From NCBI GenBank assembly GCA_002726865.1, contig PBSW01000027.1, positions 47,410 through 111,409 on the forward strand: a stretch of 64,000 bases of DNA, in the 5' to 3' direction. Below the pieces are notes generated by a model. It had not been told where the DNA came from and did no database searches. It saw nothing but the letters and a program-made list of their open reading frames with translations. This document shows positions 25,069 to 34,175 of the stretch, piece by piece (position 1 is the stretch's first letter; the number at the start of each line of letters is the position of its first letter). The position numbers and the translations under genes are program-made. Source of the DNA: Candidatus Bathyarchaeota archaeon. Its GTDB lineage: Archaea; Thermoproteota; Bathyarchaeia; TCS64.

Positions 25069-26817
25069 TTGTTGGGCTTTCCACAGAAATTAAAGAATAG
25101 AGTAACGTTTCGCATCGGGGGGGAGGCAGGACAGGGGATCACCAGGGGAGGCTCTGTCCTTGGGCTGGCTCTCACCAGGGCTGGACTCAACGTCTTCGGG
25201 GCCAATGAATTTCCATCAATCGTCCGTGGTGGGCACAACTCCTACACCCTCACGGTCTCCAAGAAGGAGGTATACGCCCAGGATGACTTGATTGACATCG
25301 TCATAGCCCTTAACAAAGAGACGGCGCTCCTGAACCGTCATGAGATTCAAAAAGGGGGAGGGGTCATCTACGATGAGAACATCGATTTCGGGGAGGGGGA
25401 GTTATCTCGGGAAGGTGTTAGACTCTTCCCGATACCCCTGACAGAAATCGTCAAAGAGATCGGTGGACCTATTATCATGAGGAACTCGGTTGCCATGGGC
25501 GCCGCTATAGCCTACTTGGGACTCGACTCAGGACCCCTAGAGGGGGTGATCACTGAGGTCTTCACCGGGAGACCGAACGTGGTAGAGTCCAACGTGAGGG
25601 CAATCCGGATGGGACATAATTATGCAAGGGAGTACCACAAGTTCAACGGAGGATTGAAAGCCGAGGAGTCGAGCACCAGCCGGATAATGGTGACGGGAGG
25701 CGAGGCAATTGCCCTCGGGGCGATTGGGGCCGGATGCTCGTTCTACTCGGCTTATCCGATGACGCCAGCTAGCGGACTTCTCCACTACTTCATCTCCAAG
25801 GAACAGGAGGCTGAAATGGTTGTCCTTCAGGCTGAAAGTGAGATAGCAGCGGTCACAATGGCTGTAGGAGCCGCATACGCAGGGCTAAGGTCGATGACTG
25901 GGACATCTGGGGGAGGATTCTGCCTCATGACCGAGGGATTTGGCCTTGCCGGGGCCACCGAGACTCCCATTGTGGTCATGCTTGGGCAGCGCCCAGGCCC
26001 CAGCACTGGGATGCCCACATATACTGCTCAGGCCGACCTCCTCTTCGCGATCCACTCCTCCCATGGAGAATTCCCCAGAGTTGTCGTCGCCCCAGGTGAC
26101 GTTGACGACTGCTTCACCCGCACCGTGGAGGTCTTTAACCTCGCCGAGAAATATCAAATTCCTGCTATAATCCTCGGAGACAAATATCTCTTAGAGAGCC
26201 ACAAGTCTACATATCCATTTGACTCAGGAAATATTGAGATCGAGCGGGGAGGACTTATCAACAAATGGAAAGGGGAGAAGTATAAACGATACGAGATCAC
26301 AGAGAGCGGAGTCTCCCCCAAGGTCATATTGGGAACTCAGGGGGCTACAATGCTTGCTAACGGGAATGAGCACGATGAATATGGGTTTACAACCGTTGAT
26401 CCCGTAAGGGTAGTGGCCATGGCAGACAAACGCTTTAGGAAGAGAAGACACCTTGTTGATGATATTAACGGACTTGACCCTGTGAAGGTGTTCGGGGAGG
26501 TCGACTCCGATGTGACCCTCATAGGCTGGGGGTCCACGAAAGGGCCTACTCTTGAGGCACTCGGGCTCCTAAAGAGGGAAGGGATCAATGCGAGATTTAT
26601 CCAGATTGTTTACATGGAGCCCTTTCCTGCAGAGGCGTTCAATAAAGCGATGGAGGGCCGAGGTAGATCCATGTTACTGGAGACTAACATCACAAACCAA
26701 CTCGGGAGGCTCATCAGGGAGCACACTGGCCATGGGTTCGATATGACCTACGCCAAGTATAATGGGCGGCCCTTCAATCCAAGGGAGATCACCGCCGAGG
26801 CAAGGAAGTTGATTTGA
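25069..26817 (+). CDS. 2-oxoacid:ferredoxin oxidoreductase, fused gamma-alpha subunit
   Basis: A 582-residue subunit joining the gamma domain (residues 1-190, with FRIGGEAGQGITRGGSVLG and NEFPSIVRGGHNSY) to the alpha pyrimidine-binding domain from about 205. The alpha domain carries SAYPMTPASG, equivalent to the YPITP motif of the Sulfolobus enzyme. Met in place of Ile may affect substrate choice. With the beta subunit downstream it interconverts 2-oxoacids plus CoA with acyl-CoA, CO2 and reduced ferredoxin. The start is TTG 25069; the beta start overlaps its stop. Broad-specificity 2-oxoacid versus 2-oxoglutarate use is undecided. Confidence 0.92.
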   Translation: MLGFPQKLKNRVTFRIGGEAGQGITRGGSVLGLALTRAGLNVFGANEFPSIVRGGHNSYTLTVSKKEVYAQDDLIDIVIALNKETALLNRHEIQKGGGVIYDENIDFGEGELSREGVRLFPIPLTEIVKEIGGPIIMRNSVAMGAAIAYLGLDSGPLEGVITEVFTGRPNVVESNVRAIRMGHNYAREYHKFNGGLKAEESSTSRIMVTGGEAIALGAIGAGCSFYSAYPMTPASGLLHYFISKEQEAEMVVLQAESEIAAVTMAVGAAYAGLRSMTGTSGGGFCLMTEGFGLAGATETPIVVMLGQRPGPSTGMPTYTAQADLLFAIHSSHGEFPRVVVAPGDVDDCFTRTVEVFNLAEKYQIPAIILGDKYLLESHKSTYPFDSGNIEIERGGLINKWKGEKYKRYEITESGVSPKVILGTQGATMLANGNEHDEYGFTTVDPVRVVAMADKRFRKRRHLVDDINGLDPVKVFGEVDSDVTLIGWGSTKGPTLEALGLLKREGINARFIQIVYMEPFPAEAFNKAMEGRGRSMLLETNITNQLGRLIREHTGHGFDMTYAKYNGRPFNPREITAEARKLI

Positions 26818-27674
26818 TGGCTTCGATACGAGAGCTAGACACCGGTCAGAAGAATTATTGGTGCCCTGGTTGCGGTAACTTTGGCCTCCTCAACGGCGTA
26901 AAGAGGGCTATCGCACGGCTCAGGCTCCGCCAGGATCAGATTACCGCGGTGACGGGGATAGGATGCCACGGAAAGACTACTAACTACTTCGCCGTCAACG
27001 GTTTTCATGTCATCCACGGCAGGGTCCTCCCAGTTGCCACCGCAATCAAGCTCGCTAACAAGGCTCAGACGGTAGTTGGCTTCGCTGGGGATGGGGACGC
27101 TTACGGGATCGGAATGGGGCACTTTCCTCATGCCGCCCGTAGGAATCCGAACATCACCCTTCTAGTTCATAACAATCTCATATACGGCCTCACCACAGGA
27201 CAGACCAGCCCAACCACCACGCCTGGCCATATCACCAAAACCTCCCCGAAAGGCGCGTTTGAAGAGGCCATTAACCCCATCTCTACGGCCCTCGCAAGCA
27301 ACGCCAGCTTCGTCGCCCGTGGCTATGTCGGGGAGATGGATCATCTCGTGGACCTCGTAGAGGAGGCACTTAGGTTCAGGGGCTTCGCCCTCGTGGACAT
27401 TCTTCAGCCCTGTATCGCGTGGAACCGCATCAATACCTACCAATTCTATAATGAAAGGATCTACAAACTCGGGGAGAGCGGCCACGATCCCACTGACCTC
27501 CAAGTCGCCTACAAACGGGCGGAAGAATGGTCCAAACGGATTCCGATAGGGGTCTTCTACAGGGTGGAGCGCCCCACGTACGGGGATAACTTCCCTGTGC
27601 TTGCCGGGAAGCCCATGGTCCGGAAGAGACCAGACGGAGGGATAGTCTCCAAGCTGATCTCCGAGTTCACCTGA
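26817..27674 (+). CDS. 2-oxoacid:ferredoxin oxidoreductase, beta subunit
   Basis: The TPP- and cluster-binding subunit, about 285 residues. It has WCPGCGNFG near 16, GIGCHG near 48 and LQPCIAW near 200, the four Cys that hold the [4Fe-4S] cluster. The TPP/Mg motif GDGDAYGIGMGHF lies near 92, with NNLIYGLTTGQ following. The start ATG 26817 shares bases with the alpha stop, a TGATG coupling. A TTG one codon earlier is possible. It completes the heterodimer and feeds electrons to ferredoxin. Confidence 0.93.
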   Translation: MASIRELDTGQKNYWCPGCGNFGLLNGVKRAIARLRLRQDQITAVTGIGCHGKTTNYFAVNGFHVIHGRVLPVATAIKLANKAQTVVGFAGDGDAYGIGMGHFPHAARRNPNITLLVHNNLIYGLTTGQTSPTTTPGHITKTSPKGAFEEAINPISTALASNASFVARGYVGEMDHLVDLVEEALRFRGFALVDILQPCIAWNRINTYQFYNERIYKLGESGHDPTDLQVAYKRAEEWSKRIPIGVFYRVERPTYGDNFPVLAGKPMVRKRPDGGIVSKLISEFT

Positions 27675-27777
27675 TTAAGGCAAGCGCTAGACTCCTTGAT
27701 AGAGCTTGTTCGGAAGTTCAGAACCTGATATGTTTGTAAAACATTTTGGCAGATCCGACGATCTGGTTTAGGTTTCC

Positions 27778-28737
27778 TCATCCGCTTACTGGATAGTCCG
27801 GGGTCTCCCCTTTCAGCACCTTGAGGACGCCCTCAGCCACCTGGACCGCCATTCTTTTCATGGCCTCCTCGCTGCTAGCTGCTAGATGGGGAGTGAGGAC
27901 AACATTATCCATGGAAACCAAGGGGTTTCTAGGATCCAAGGGCTCCTCCGCAAAGACATCGAGCCCCGCCCCTGCAATCTTCCCGTTGTTCAACGCCGCG
28001 ATAAGCGCCACTTGGTCGATGATCTGGCCCCTTGCGGTGTTTACAATATAGACGCCGTCTTTCATCGCAGCTATTCGTCTCGCGTCGATGAGGTGGTGGG
28101 TCTCCCTGGTGTAGGGGAGGCTGAGGCTAATGATGTCGCTCCGCTCGATGAGGGAATCGAGGGTAGCGTACTCGATGCAAATCTCCTGCTCTAGATCAGG
28201 CTTCCTCGTTCGGGAGTGGTACAGGAGTTCTACCTCAAAGGATTTCAGTCTCCTCGCCGTTGCAGCCCCAATCTTACCGAGACCAACGATCCCCACTGTC
28301 TTTCCCATGACTTCTATCCCCCACAGGTCACTATATTTTCTGTGCCATTCTCCTGCCCTAACAGCCTTGTCAGCACTTACTATCCGCCTAGATAGAGCGA
28401 AGAGCAAGGCGACGGCCATCTCAGCAACGGATTCGGAGAGGGCGAAGGGGGTGTTCAGAACAATTTTACCCAGGTCTTTAGCGGACTCAAGGTCGACGTG
28501 ATCGCAGCCTATACCATGGACCCCCACCGCTTTCAGCAGCGGAGCGGACTCCATAAATCCCCGGGTGACTTTGATTCCTCCACGGGTGATGAGGGCGGCT
28601 GCCCATGGGGCTTCGGCCTTGAGGGTCTCCTCGTTGGAGCTTGGCGGGAGCTGAACGACCTCAACTCCCTTGCTCTCCAGGAGCTTGATGCCTGCTTTAT
28701 GGATGGGCTCAGTTACTATGACTTTGTGCGCTGGCAT
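27778..28737 (-). CDS. D-2-hydroxyacid dehydrogenase (SerA-like)
   Basis: A 319-residue NAD-dependent dehydrogenase. NAD-binding GKTVGIVGLGKIGAATARRL lies near 145. The catalytic Arg is in NTARGQIID near 235, the Glu in FAEEPLDP near 264 and the His in LTPHLAASS near 285. It resembles 3-phosphoglycerate dehydrogenase without the ACT regulatory domain. Phosphoglycerate, glyoxylate/hydroxypyruvate or another 2-hydroxyacid are candidate substrates. If it is SerA, serine would come from both this gene and the SerK-like gene's substrate pool. It is convergent with the oxidoreductase beta gene. Confidence 0.88.
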   Translation of the reverse strand: MPAHKVIVTEPIHKAGIKLLESKGVEVVQLPPSSNEETLKAEAPWAAALITRGGIKVTRGFMESAPLLKAVGVHGIGCDHVDLESAKDLGKIVLNTPFALSESVAEMAVALLFALSRRIVSADKAVRAGEWHRKYSDLWGIEVMGKTVGIVGLGKIGAATARRLKSFEVELLYHSRTRKPDLEQEICIEYATLDSLIERSDIISLSLPYTRETHHLIDARRIAAMKDGVYIVNTARGQIIDQVALIAALNNGKIAGAGLDVFAEEPLDPRNPLVSMDNVVLTPHLAASSEEAMKRMAVQVAEGVLKVLKGETPDYPVSG

Positions 28738-28988
28738 GGGAGTCTTCCTTTGATCATTCTCACCACGGTAAAAAGGTGATCATGGCTGTAATGCCTTGAC
28801 TTTCTCCGTCTGAGGCTCTCTGGGGTTTCGGACTTGCTCCTATGGATGGCCTCCCCTAGACGAATAGAAAGCACATCAAAGGCCTCAAGGAGGTCCCAAG
28901 CCCCGGCCTCAGTGTTGACCTGATCCGCCTGGCCCAGGGCCCGTCCTGTGAGTTCGTAACGGGTTTTTTCTCCCCTTAGCTGGGATCG

Positions 28989-29519
28989 CTAAATTCTGAT
29001 GGAGACCTTAGTGATATTGGGCCTAAACCGTCTGGTTCTCTTGACGACTCGCATGAACTTTGCCTCGGCGGTTGCCCTCCCGAAAAAGTATTCCTCCGCC
29101 ATCTCCATTATAGCGAACTCCAAGAACCAAAAGACCAAGTATCCCCAAATAATGTGGTCCCCGATGACGCTGATCTCGTCCCCTTGGCCAGAGGAGAGGG
29201 TGGAGATGGGCTTGGACAAGGGGCTCTCCTTTAACTAGTGTGACGTTCCCGGAGATAGATAGGATCTCTAGGGGTTTCCAAAATGAGATGAAGGACCCAT
29301 TGACGTCTAATATTGGGTAATCCATGGGGAACTTCTTGCAGTTTCTTGGCCTAATTTGCTTCAGGAGACCTGCACCAGCGAGAGCAACTCTTAACGTGAT
29401 CCCCTCCTCGACCGCGATTTTTTGGAGGCTGCGGAGGAGGGTGCCCTCAGGTTTAACCCTCGTGATTATGACTCAGTTAGGCTGCCCTGTTCTCACGATG
29501 TATCTGTTGGTTACACTTA
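28989..29519 (-). pseudogene. broken PPC/DUF296-domain gene
   Basis: Conceptual translation recovers most of a PPC (DUF296) domain across at least two lesions. The N-terminal part reads RYIVRTGQPN, then a TGA at 29473-29475, then VIITRVKPEGTLLRSLQKIA. The middle part EILSISGNVTLVKGEPLVQA ends in a frameshift near 29196. The remainder, GQGDEISVIGDHIIWGYLVF to KVSIRI, continues in the next frame and stops at TAG 28989. PPC proteins are small trimeric proteins, some DNA-binding. The same frame stays open past the TAG to 28716. Decay is more likely than sequencing error because of the separate lesions. Confidence 0.65.
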
Positions 29520-29614
29520 ATCACTTTGAATGCCTGTATTCTAGGGGATATAAAAAACGCTGACTGGGTTGGGGAAGAGATTAATAGTTTACGGTTCCCT
29601 TCATAGATGTCCCT

Positions 29615-31156
29615 GTGGGAACTTTATTGAGCAGAGACCAACCTTCCGAAGACAAAATTGATCATAGAGCGGAGAACAGAAGGCAGGAGAAGGCCTCTGC
29701 GGAGCGCCAACATGCAAAGGGTAAGCTCACAGCGAGGGAGCGGATAACTATTCTCCTGGATGAAGGAACCTTTGTGGAGCTTGATCCCTATTTGAAGCAT
29801 CGGGCCATAGCCTTTGGGATGGACAAAAGGAGGTGGCTTGGAGACGGCGTGGTCACCGGATCTGGCACCCTGGATGCGAAACTGGTCTACGTTTACTCTC
29901 AGGACTTTGGTTTTATGGGGGGGAGCCTCGGGGCGGTCCATGCAGAGAAGATTTGCCGAGTCCTTGATCTCGCCATCCGGAACGGCGCGCCAATAATCGG
30001 GTTCCATGACTCTGGGGGCGCCCGGATCCAGGAGGGGGTAGCTTCCTTAGGGGGTTATGGGGAGATCTTCAGGAGGATTGTTCGGGCCTCGGGAGTGATT
30101 CCCCAGATTGCTGTGATCGCTGGGCCCACGGCTGGTGGCGCGTCTTATTCCCCGGCCCTCATGGACTTCACCCTCATGGTGCAGGGTGTCGCGACTACAT
30201 TCATCACCGGCCCTAGAGTGGTGAAGCGAGTGACTGGGGAGGATGTGGACTCTGAAACCCTAGGAGGGGCCGACGTTCATGGATCCATTTCTGGAGTGGC
30301 TTCCCTCACTCTGAGCTCAGAGGCGGAGGCGGTGGAGTCCGTCAGAGCGATCTTGAGCTATCTTCCTGCGAACAACCTCGAAGACCCGCCGCGGGGTCCA
30401 TCAGTAGAGCCCTCTAGGGATGTTATGAGTGTCATCCCAGTTGAATCATGCCAGGTCTATGATACCTACCATCTTATTGAGGCCATAACAGATGCGAGGA
30501 GCTTTTTCGAGATCCAGTCTACCTACGCGACGAATGCGGTGGTGGGCTTCGGGAGGCTCGGGGGAAAAAGCATTGGGATCATCGCTTCTCAGCCCTCAGT
30601 TATGGCGCGGACCATGACCATTGACTCCTCCGATAAGATATCCCGCTTCGTGAGGCTCTGCGATGCCTTCAACCTCCCAGTTTTCACCCTCCAGAACGTT
30701 CCTGACTACATCTCCAGCTTAGACCAAGAGCACGGGGGCATCATCCGCCACGGGGCTAAAGTGATCTACGCATACTCGGATGCTACCGTTCCCAAGGTAA
30801 CGGTAATCCTCGGAAAGAGCTACGGGGGCGCCTACATTGCCCTGGGGAGCAAGCATCTGGGGACCGACTTCGTTTACGCCCTGCCAGGGGCTGAGATCGC
30901 CGTCATGGAAGCTGAGGGGGCGGTGGAGATCGTCTACAGGAGGGAGATTGCGGCAGATCCCAAGAAAAGATGTGAATTTATCACAATGTATCAGGAGGAG
31001 TTCTCTAATCCCTCGCAGGCGGCGAAACTTGGGTTCATCGACGACATCATAGAGCCAGAAGAGATCAGGCCCAGAGCTATCGCTGCATTCGAATTGCTCT
31101 CAAAGAAGCGGATGAAGGTTCAGTCCCCCCGTAAGCACGGAAACATGCCGGTCTAA
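29615..31156 (+). CDS. acyl-CoA carboxylase carboxyltransferase subunit (PccB/MmdA family)
   Basis: A 513-residue biotin-dependent carboxyltransferase. It has both crotonase-like domains: the N-terminal CoA site FHDSGGARIQEGVASLGGYG near 128 with PTAGGASYSPALMDF, and the C-terminal half with YGGAYIALGSKHLG near 405 and MEAEGAVEIVYRREI. It transfers carboxyl between biotin and propionyl/acetyl-CoA, or acts as the methylmalonyl-CoA decarboxylase alpha subunit. No biotin carboxylase or biotin carrier is in the window, so direction and partners are open. Confidence 0.9.
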   Translation: MGTLLSRDQPSEDKIDHRAENRRQEKASAERQHAKGKLTARERITILLDEGTFVELDPYLKHRAIAFGMDKRRWLGDGVVTGSGTLDAKLVYVYSQDFGFMGGSLGAVHAEKICRVLDLAIRNGAPIIGFHDSGGARIQEGVASLGGYGEIFRRIVRASGVIPQIAVIAGPTAGGASYSPALMDFTLMVQGVATTFITGPRVVKRVTGEDVDSETLGGADVHGSISGVASLTLSSEAEAVESVRAILSYLPANNLEDPPRGPSVEPSRDVMSVIPVESCQVYDTYHLIEAITDARSFFEIQSTYATNAVVGFGRLGGKSIGIIASQPSVMARTMTIDSSDKISRFVRLCDAFNLPVFTLQNVPDYISSLDQEHGGIIRHGAKVIYAYSDATVPKVTVILGKSYGGAYIALGSKHLGTDFVYALPGAEIAVMEAEGAVEIVYRREIAADPKKRCEFITMYQEEFSNPSQAAKLGFIDDIIEPEEIRPRAIAAFELLSKKRMKVQSPRKHGNMPV

Positions 31157-31351
31157 TGCGAAAAACGATAGTTTACCGCGGGCATAGATTTTTCTAGAGT
31201 CAATGGGGCCAGGGCTTATCAGCCATGGAGAGATGGCGATGTCCTAGACCGAGAATTTCTCAGTTTATTATTACATTTCACGCACGCGCGAAAATACAGA
31301 ATTTGAGTCTTCTGGGAGGATATCTATCGGAAATTCGCTTTGAAAAGCAAG

Positions 31352-32110
31352 TCATGTTGTGAATGGTTCCCCAGCCATGAAGACCCGTGTCATCTCAGAG
31401 TAGAGCCTAGTGAACCCTAGGTTGCCCCTAGTGGAGACCGGTATGGGGTTGAACTCGACCCCGAGTCTATTGATGATCTCTATCATGTCCTGACTCATAA
31501 GCCTGTTCATTCCGGTGAGCCGATTATCGATGGCTGTCTCCAGGAGCATCGGGTCCTCCCCCCACGCCTCTAACTCCTCGAGCTCCTCACCAAGGAGGTC
31601 AGCCTTGGAGAGGACGGAGATCTGGGGCAGTTGAAACCGGGTGTTAATGGCAGAGGCTAGGAACATGCTCATCACGTAGTTCAGTGGGTCTCGGCTGAAC
31701 CCTGCGTCGATGAGGTAGATCATTCCCTTCCCCTCGTCGCTGATCTCTTCGGCGATCCGGGCCCCTACATCCCTGAATGCGAACATTTCCATCTGTCCCG
31801 GGGTGTCCAGGATCGCAATATCGGGTCCAAAGTCGTCGAGGTCCGAGGAGAGCTGATCTACGATCTCCAGCATCATTTCCGAGGCTAGCATTAGTCCCCC
31901 GTTGGGGCCCAGACAGTATTCCTCCATTAGGCTTTCAACCCGGATATAGTCCCGGACATTGACGTTCGCAGAGTAGGGGAGGGATATTGCCCCGGGATCG
32001 AGGTTTACCGCCATCGCGTTCTCCCCTTGGAACTCGAGCCATCGGGTGAAGACCCCTGTAAGCTCCGATTTCCCGGAGCCGGCGGTCCCTAAGACGAATA
32101 AAAGATACAT
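31352..32110 (-). CDS. GPN-loop GTPase
   Basis: A 252-residue P-loop GTPase of the GPN family. Walker A is GTAGSGKSELTG near residue 8, the defining loop is LGPNGGLMLASEM near 73, and IAILDTPGQMEMF near 98 is switch II. SKADLLGEE near 168 is the guanine-specificity motif. Eukaryotic relatives assist RNA polymerase assembly; the archaeal role is unsettled. It lies 15 nt downstream of the inositol-phosphate synthase on the same strand, likely co-transcribed. Confidence 0.93.
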   Translation of the reverse strand: MYLLFVLGTAGSGKSELTGVFTRWLEFQGENAMAVNLDPGAISLPYSANVNVRDYIRVESLMEEYCLGPNGGLMLASEMMLEIVDQLSSDLDDFGPDIAILDTPGQMEMFAFRDVGARIAEEISDEGKGMIYLIDAGFSRDPLNYVMSMFLASAINTRFQLPQISVLSKADLLGEELEELEAWGEDPMLLETAIDNRLTGMNRLMSQDMIEIINRLGVEFNPIPVSTRGNLGFTRLYSEMTRVFMAGEPFTT

Positions 32111-32125
32111 GGTATCACACGCACA

Positions 32126-33169
32126 CTATTTTGCAAAGTCCCTGAAAATCCTGTAGGCCTCGGTGAGCCCCTTTCTCTTTTGGGGGCGCTTAAAGCCGTA
32201 GGCGCAGATGGGGCTTATCGGACCGGATAGACCTTTATCCGAGGCGATCTTAAGCCCCCTTACTACGTCCAGAAGGATGGCCCCCGCATTAGGGGCATCC
32301 ACAGTGTTGAGCTTCACATCCATTGAGAATGGGGTGCCTCCAAAATAGCTCCCCTTGAACCAGAAAAAGCTCTCCCGCTTGTTACCAAGAAAGTCAACAT
32401 AGTCGGTGGAGCCAGAGACTAGGGGAAAGTCATAGGGGACGCTTCCCCCGACGGCAGTTGTCTTGATGCCTCGTTTGAGTCTCCGAGTTTTCCATAGGGT
32501 ATTCACCGACTCGGCTCCGCCCCCGACATCGAGTTGATAGCTCTCGTCAATTGTAGCGCCTCTGGAGTGAAGGAACTCCAAAAGCGCGATATGGGTAACA
32601 GTTGCACCAATTTGGTCTAGGAGGTCATCACCCGCGATGGGGATCTCCGCTTCTACGAATCTCTTTACCATCTCATCATCATTAACTATTGGGGAGGGCG
32701 CGGCGTTTAGGAAGGCGCATTCCGCCTCTAGGGCTGCCTCGGCGTATTGCCTAGATGCTTTCAGGGCACTCCCGGAGATAAGATTCACTAGGACGTTGGC
32801 CCCGCTCTCCCTAAGTACACCCGCGACGTCTACGGGATCCTTGCTGTACGAAGGGTCTAGTAGGCCTTCCCCGCTGTTTTCAAGGCTGTCCGCAATGATC
32901 CCCATCTGGACCACGATGCCTAAACACTTTATCTTTGTGATCTGGGGGGTCTTGTTGGGGTCACTCATGATGGCATCTGCAAGGTCTAGCCCCACTTTCC
33001 TCCTGTCGATGTCAAAGGCCGCCACGAGCTCAATGTCGTTGACTGTATAACCTCCCAATGTCTTGTGGAGAAGCCCCTGCGCCTCCCCGTTGTTGTAGTG
33101 ATGAATTCCTTGGACGAGGGCCGAGCAGCAGTTGCCCACTCCTGCTAGGGCTACCTTGATCTTTGTCAT
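32126..33169 (-). CDS. ino1: myo-inositol-1-phosphate synthase
   Basis: A 347-residue NAD-dependent synthase that converts glucose-6-phosphate to inositol-1-phosphate for archaetidylinositol-type lipids. The N-terminal Rossmann motif is VALAGVGNCCSALVQG. The core YTVNDIELVAAFDIDRRKVG and the C-terminal DVKLNTVDAPNAGAILLDVV segment are typical of the archaeal/bacterial class. A strong AAGGAGAT ribosome site precedes ATG 33169. It is the middle gene of a rimI-ino1-GPN run. Confidence 0.93.
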   Translation of the reverse strand: MTKIKVALAGVGNCCSALVQGIHHYNNGEAQGLLHKTLGGYTVNDIELVAAFDIDRRKVGLDLADAIMSDPNKTPQITKIKCLGIVVQMGIIADSLENSGEGLLDPSYSKDPVDVAGVLRESGANVLVNLISGSALKASRQYAEAALEAECAFLNAAPSPIVNDDEMVKRFVEAEIPIAGDDLLDQIGATVTHIALLEFLHSRGATIDESYQLDVGGGAESVNTLWKTRRLKRGIKTTAVGGSVPYDFPLVSGSTDYVDFLGNKRESFFWFKGSYFGGTPFSMDVKLNTVDAPNAGAILLDVVRGLKIASDKGLSGPISPICAYGFKRPQKRKGLTEAYRIFRDFAK

Positions 33170-33226
33170 TTAAGATCTCCTTCTTGAGTATGATATGGGG
33201 AGGACTCGAATATTTAACGGAGGTGC

Positions 33227-33757
33227 TTATCCGATGGCCCTGCTGAAGGTCTTACACATTACGATGGCGTCCTCGTTTGGGTAGTATGCCTTGACGCGCC
33301 TGATTTTACTAAAGCCCAGGCTACTGTAGAAGCCTTGGGCGCCGAAGTTGGATTCCCTAACCTCAAGGGTGACTTGTGTTACCTCGGCCTCTTGGAACCT
33401 AGCCTCGATTTCAGCCATGAGCTTGGTCCCAACCCCCCTCCTTCTTCTCCTTGGATTCACAGCGATATTGAGAATGTGTCCCATCTTTGACATGTATCTC
33501 CGGCCACTGAACATCTTCTCTCGGAGCTCTCCAACCACATATCCCAGCAGCCCCTCAGAATCCTCTGCGACAAGGAAGAGCTCTGGGGCCTTTCCGTGAT
33601 TGTAAGTGAAGAAGGTGTTGGGCCAGGCATCAGTAAAGGAGACCGTCTCGATTTTGGCGGTCTCGAGGAGATCGTTCTCAGTAAATTGCCTGAGCTTTAA
33701 AGACAAATCGATCACTGTTTTAGGGTCTTGGTGCCGCCTTAAGACTTCTGAGGGCAT
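33227..33757 (-). CDS. rimI: RimI-like N-alpha-acetyltransferase (GNAT)
   Basis: A 176-residue GNAT enzyme like archaeal Ard1/NatA, which acetylates protein N-termini. The acetyl-CoA loop is NPRRRRRGVGTKLMAEIEAR near 108. The following TQVTLEVRESNFGAQGFYSS matches the RimI/Ard1 pattern. About 20 N-terminal residues before LSLKLRQFTE are not part of the domain, so the true start may be further in. It heads the rimI-ino1-GPN cluster. Confidence 0.88.
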   Translation of the reverse strand: MPSEVLRRHQDPKTVIDLSLKLRQFTENDLLETAKIETVSFTDAWPNTFFTYNHGKAPELFLVAEDSEGLLGYVVGELREKMFSGRRYMSKMGHILNIAVNPRRRRRGVGTKLMAEIEARFQEAEVTQVTLEVRESNFGAQGFYSSLGFSKIRRVKAYYPNEDAIVMCKTFSRAIG

Positions 33758-33912
33758 TTAGCTATTTCGCGGAGCCCCTGATGATGGGGAACTAAGATCT
33801 CATCGGAATAGTCGATCATACTCTCTTTGAGGAGGGGGAGATCGCTTGGGTTAAAATTCACAAGGTAGTCCAAGATAGATGGCGGTGTGAAGCACGCGAA
33901 GCTGTCGCTCAC
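33739..33912 (-). CDS. hypothetical 57-aa protein or gene fragment
   Basis: A GTG-started frame of 57 codons overlapping the rimI start. It reads MSDSFACFTPPSILDYLVNF, then NPSDLPLLKESMIDYSDEIL, then VPHHQGLREIAKC. Codon choice looks like coding sequence. The frame stays open about ten codons upstream (HEIYWTAQ) with no start, suggesting the 3' end of a decayed gene. No family recognised. Confidence 0.35.
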   Translation of the reverse strand: MSDSFACFTPPSILDYLVNFNPSDLPLLKESMIDYSDEILVPHHQGLREIAKCPQKS

Positions 33913-34175
33913 CTGAGCTGTCCAATAGATTTCATGTTGGAGGCGTTAGCGTCATCAAAGGTGCCATAGTGACAGATGAATATATAATCGGACTTTTTCA
34001 CATTCATATTATTTCCGTTGAATCCATTATTGAGACGGACGAGGTGCTATCCGATAAAAGTTGAGGTTAATGCTTGGTTTCTCCTGAATTTTGATGGTCA
34101 TTCCAGGATGAATCTCAACCATTGCCTCAATCAGCTTATCTTCTTATAGATGAAGAGTTTTTTCTGATAGTGAGA

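Noticed and set aside
28716..28991. Pyrrolysine-type TAG readthrough of the PPC gene
   Set aside because: The same gene also has a TGA and a frameshift, so decay explains it more simply; no Pyl machinery is visible here.
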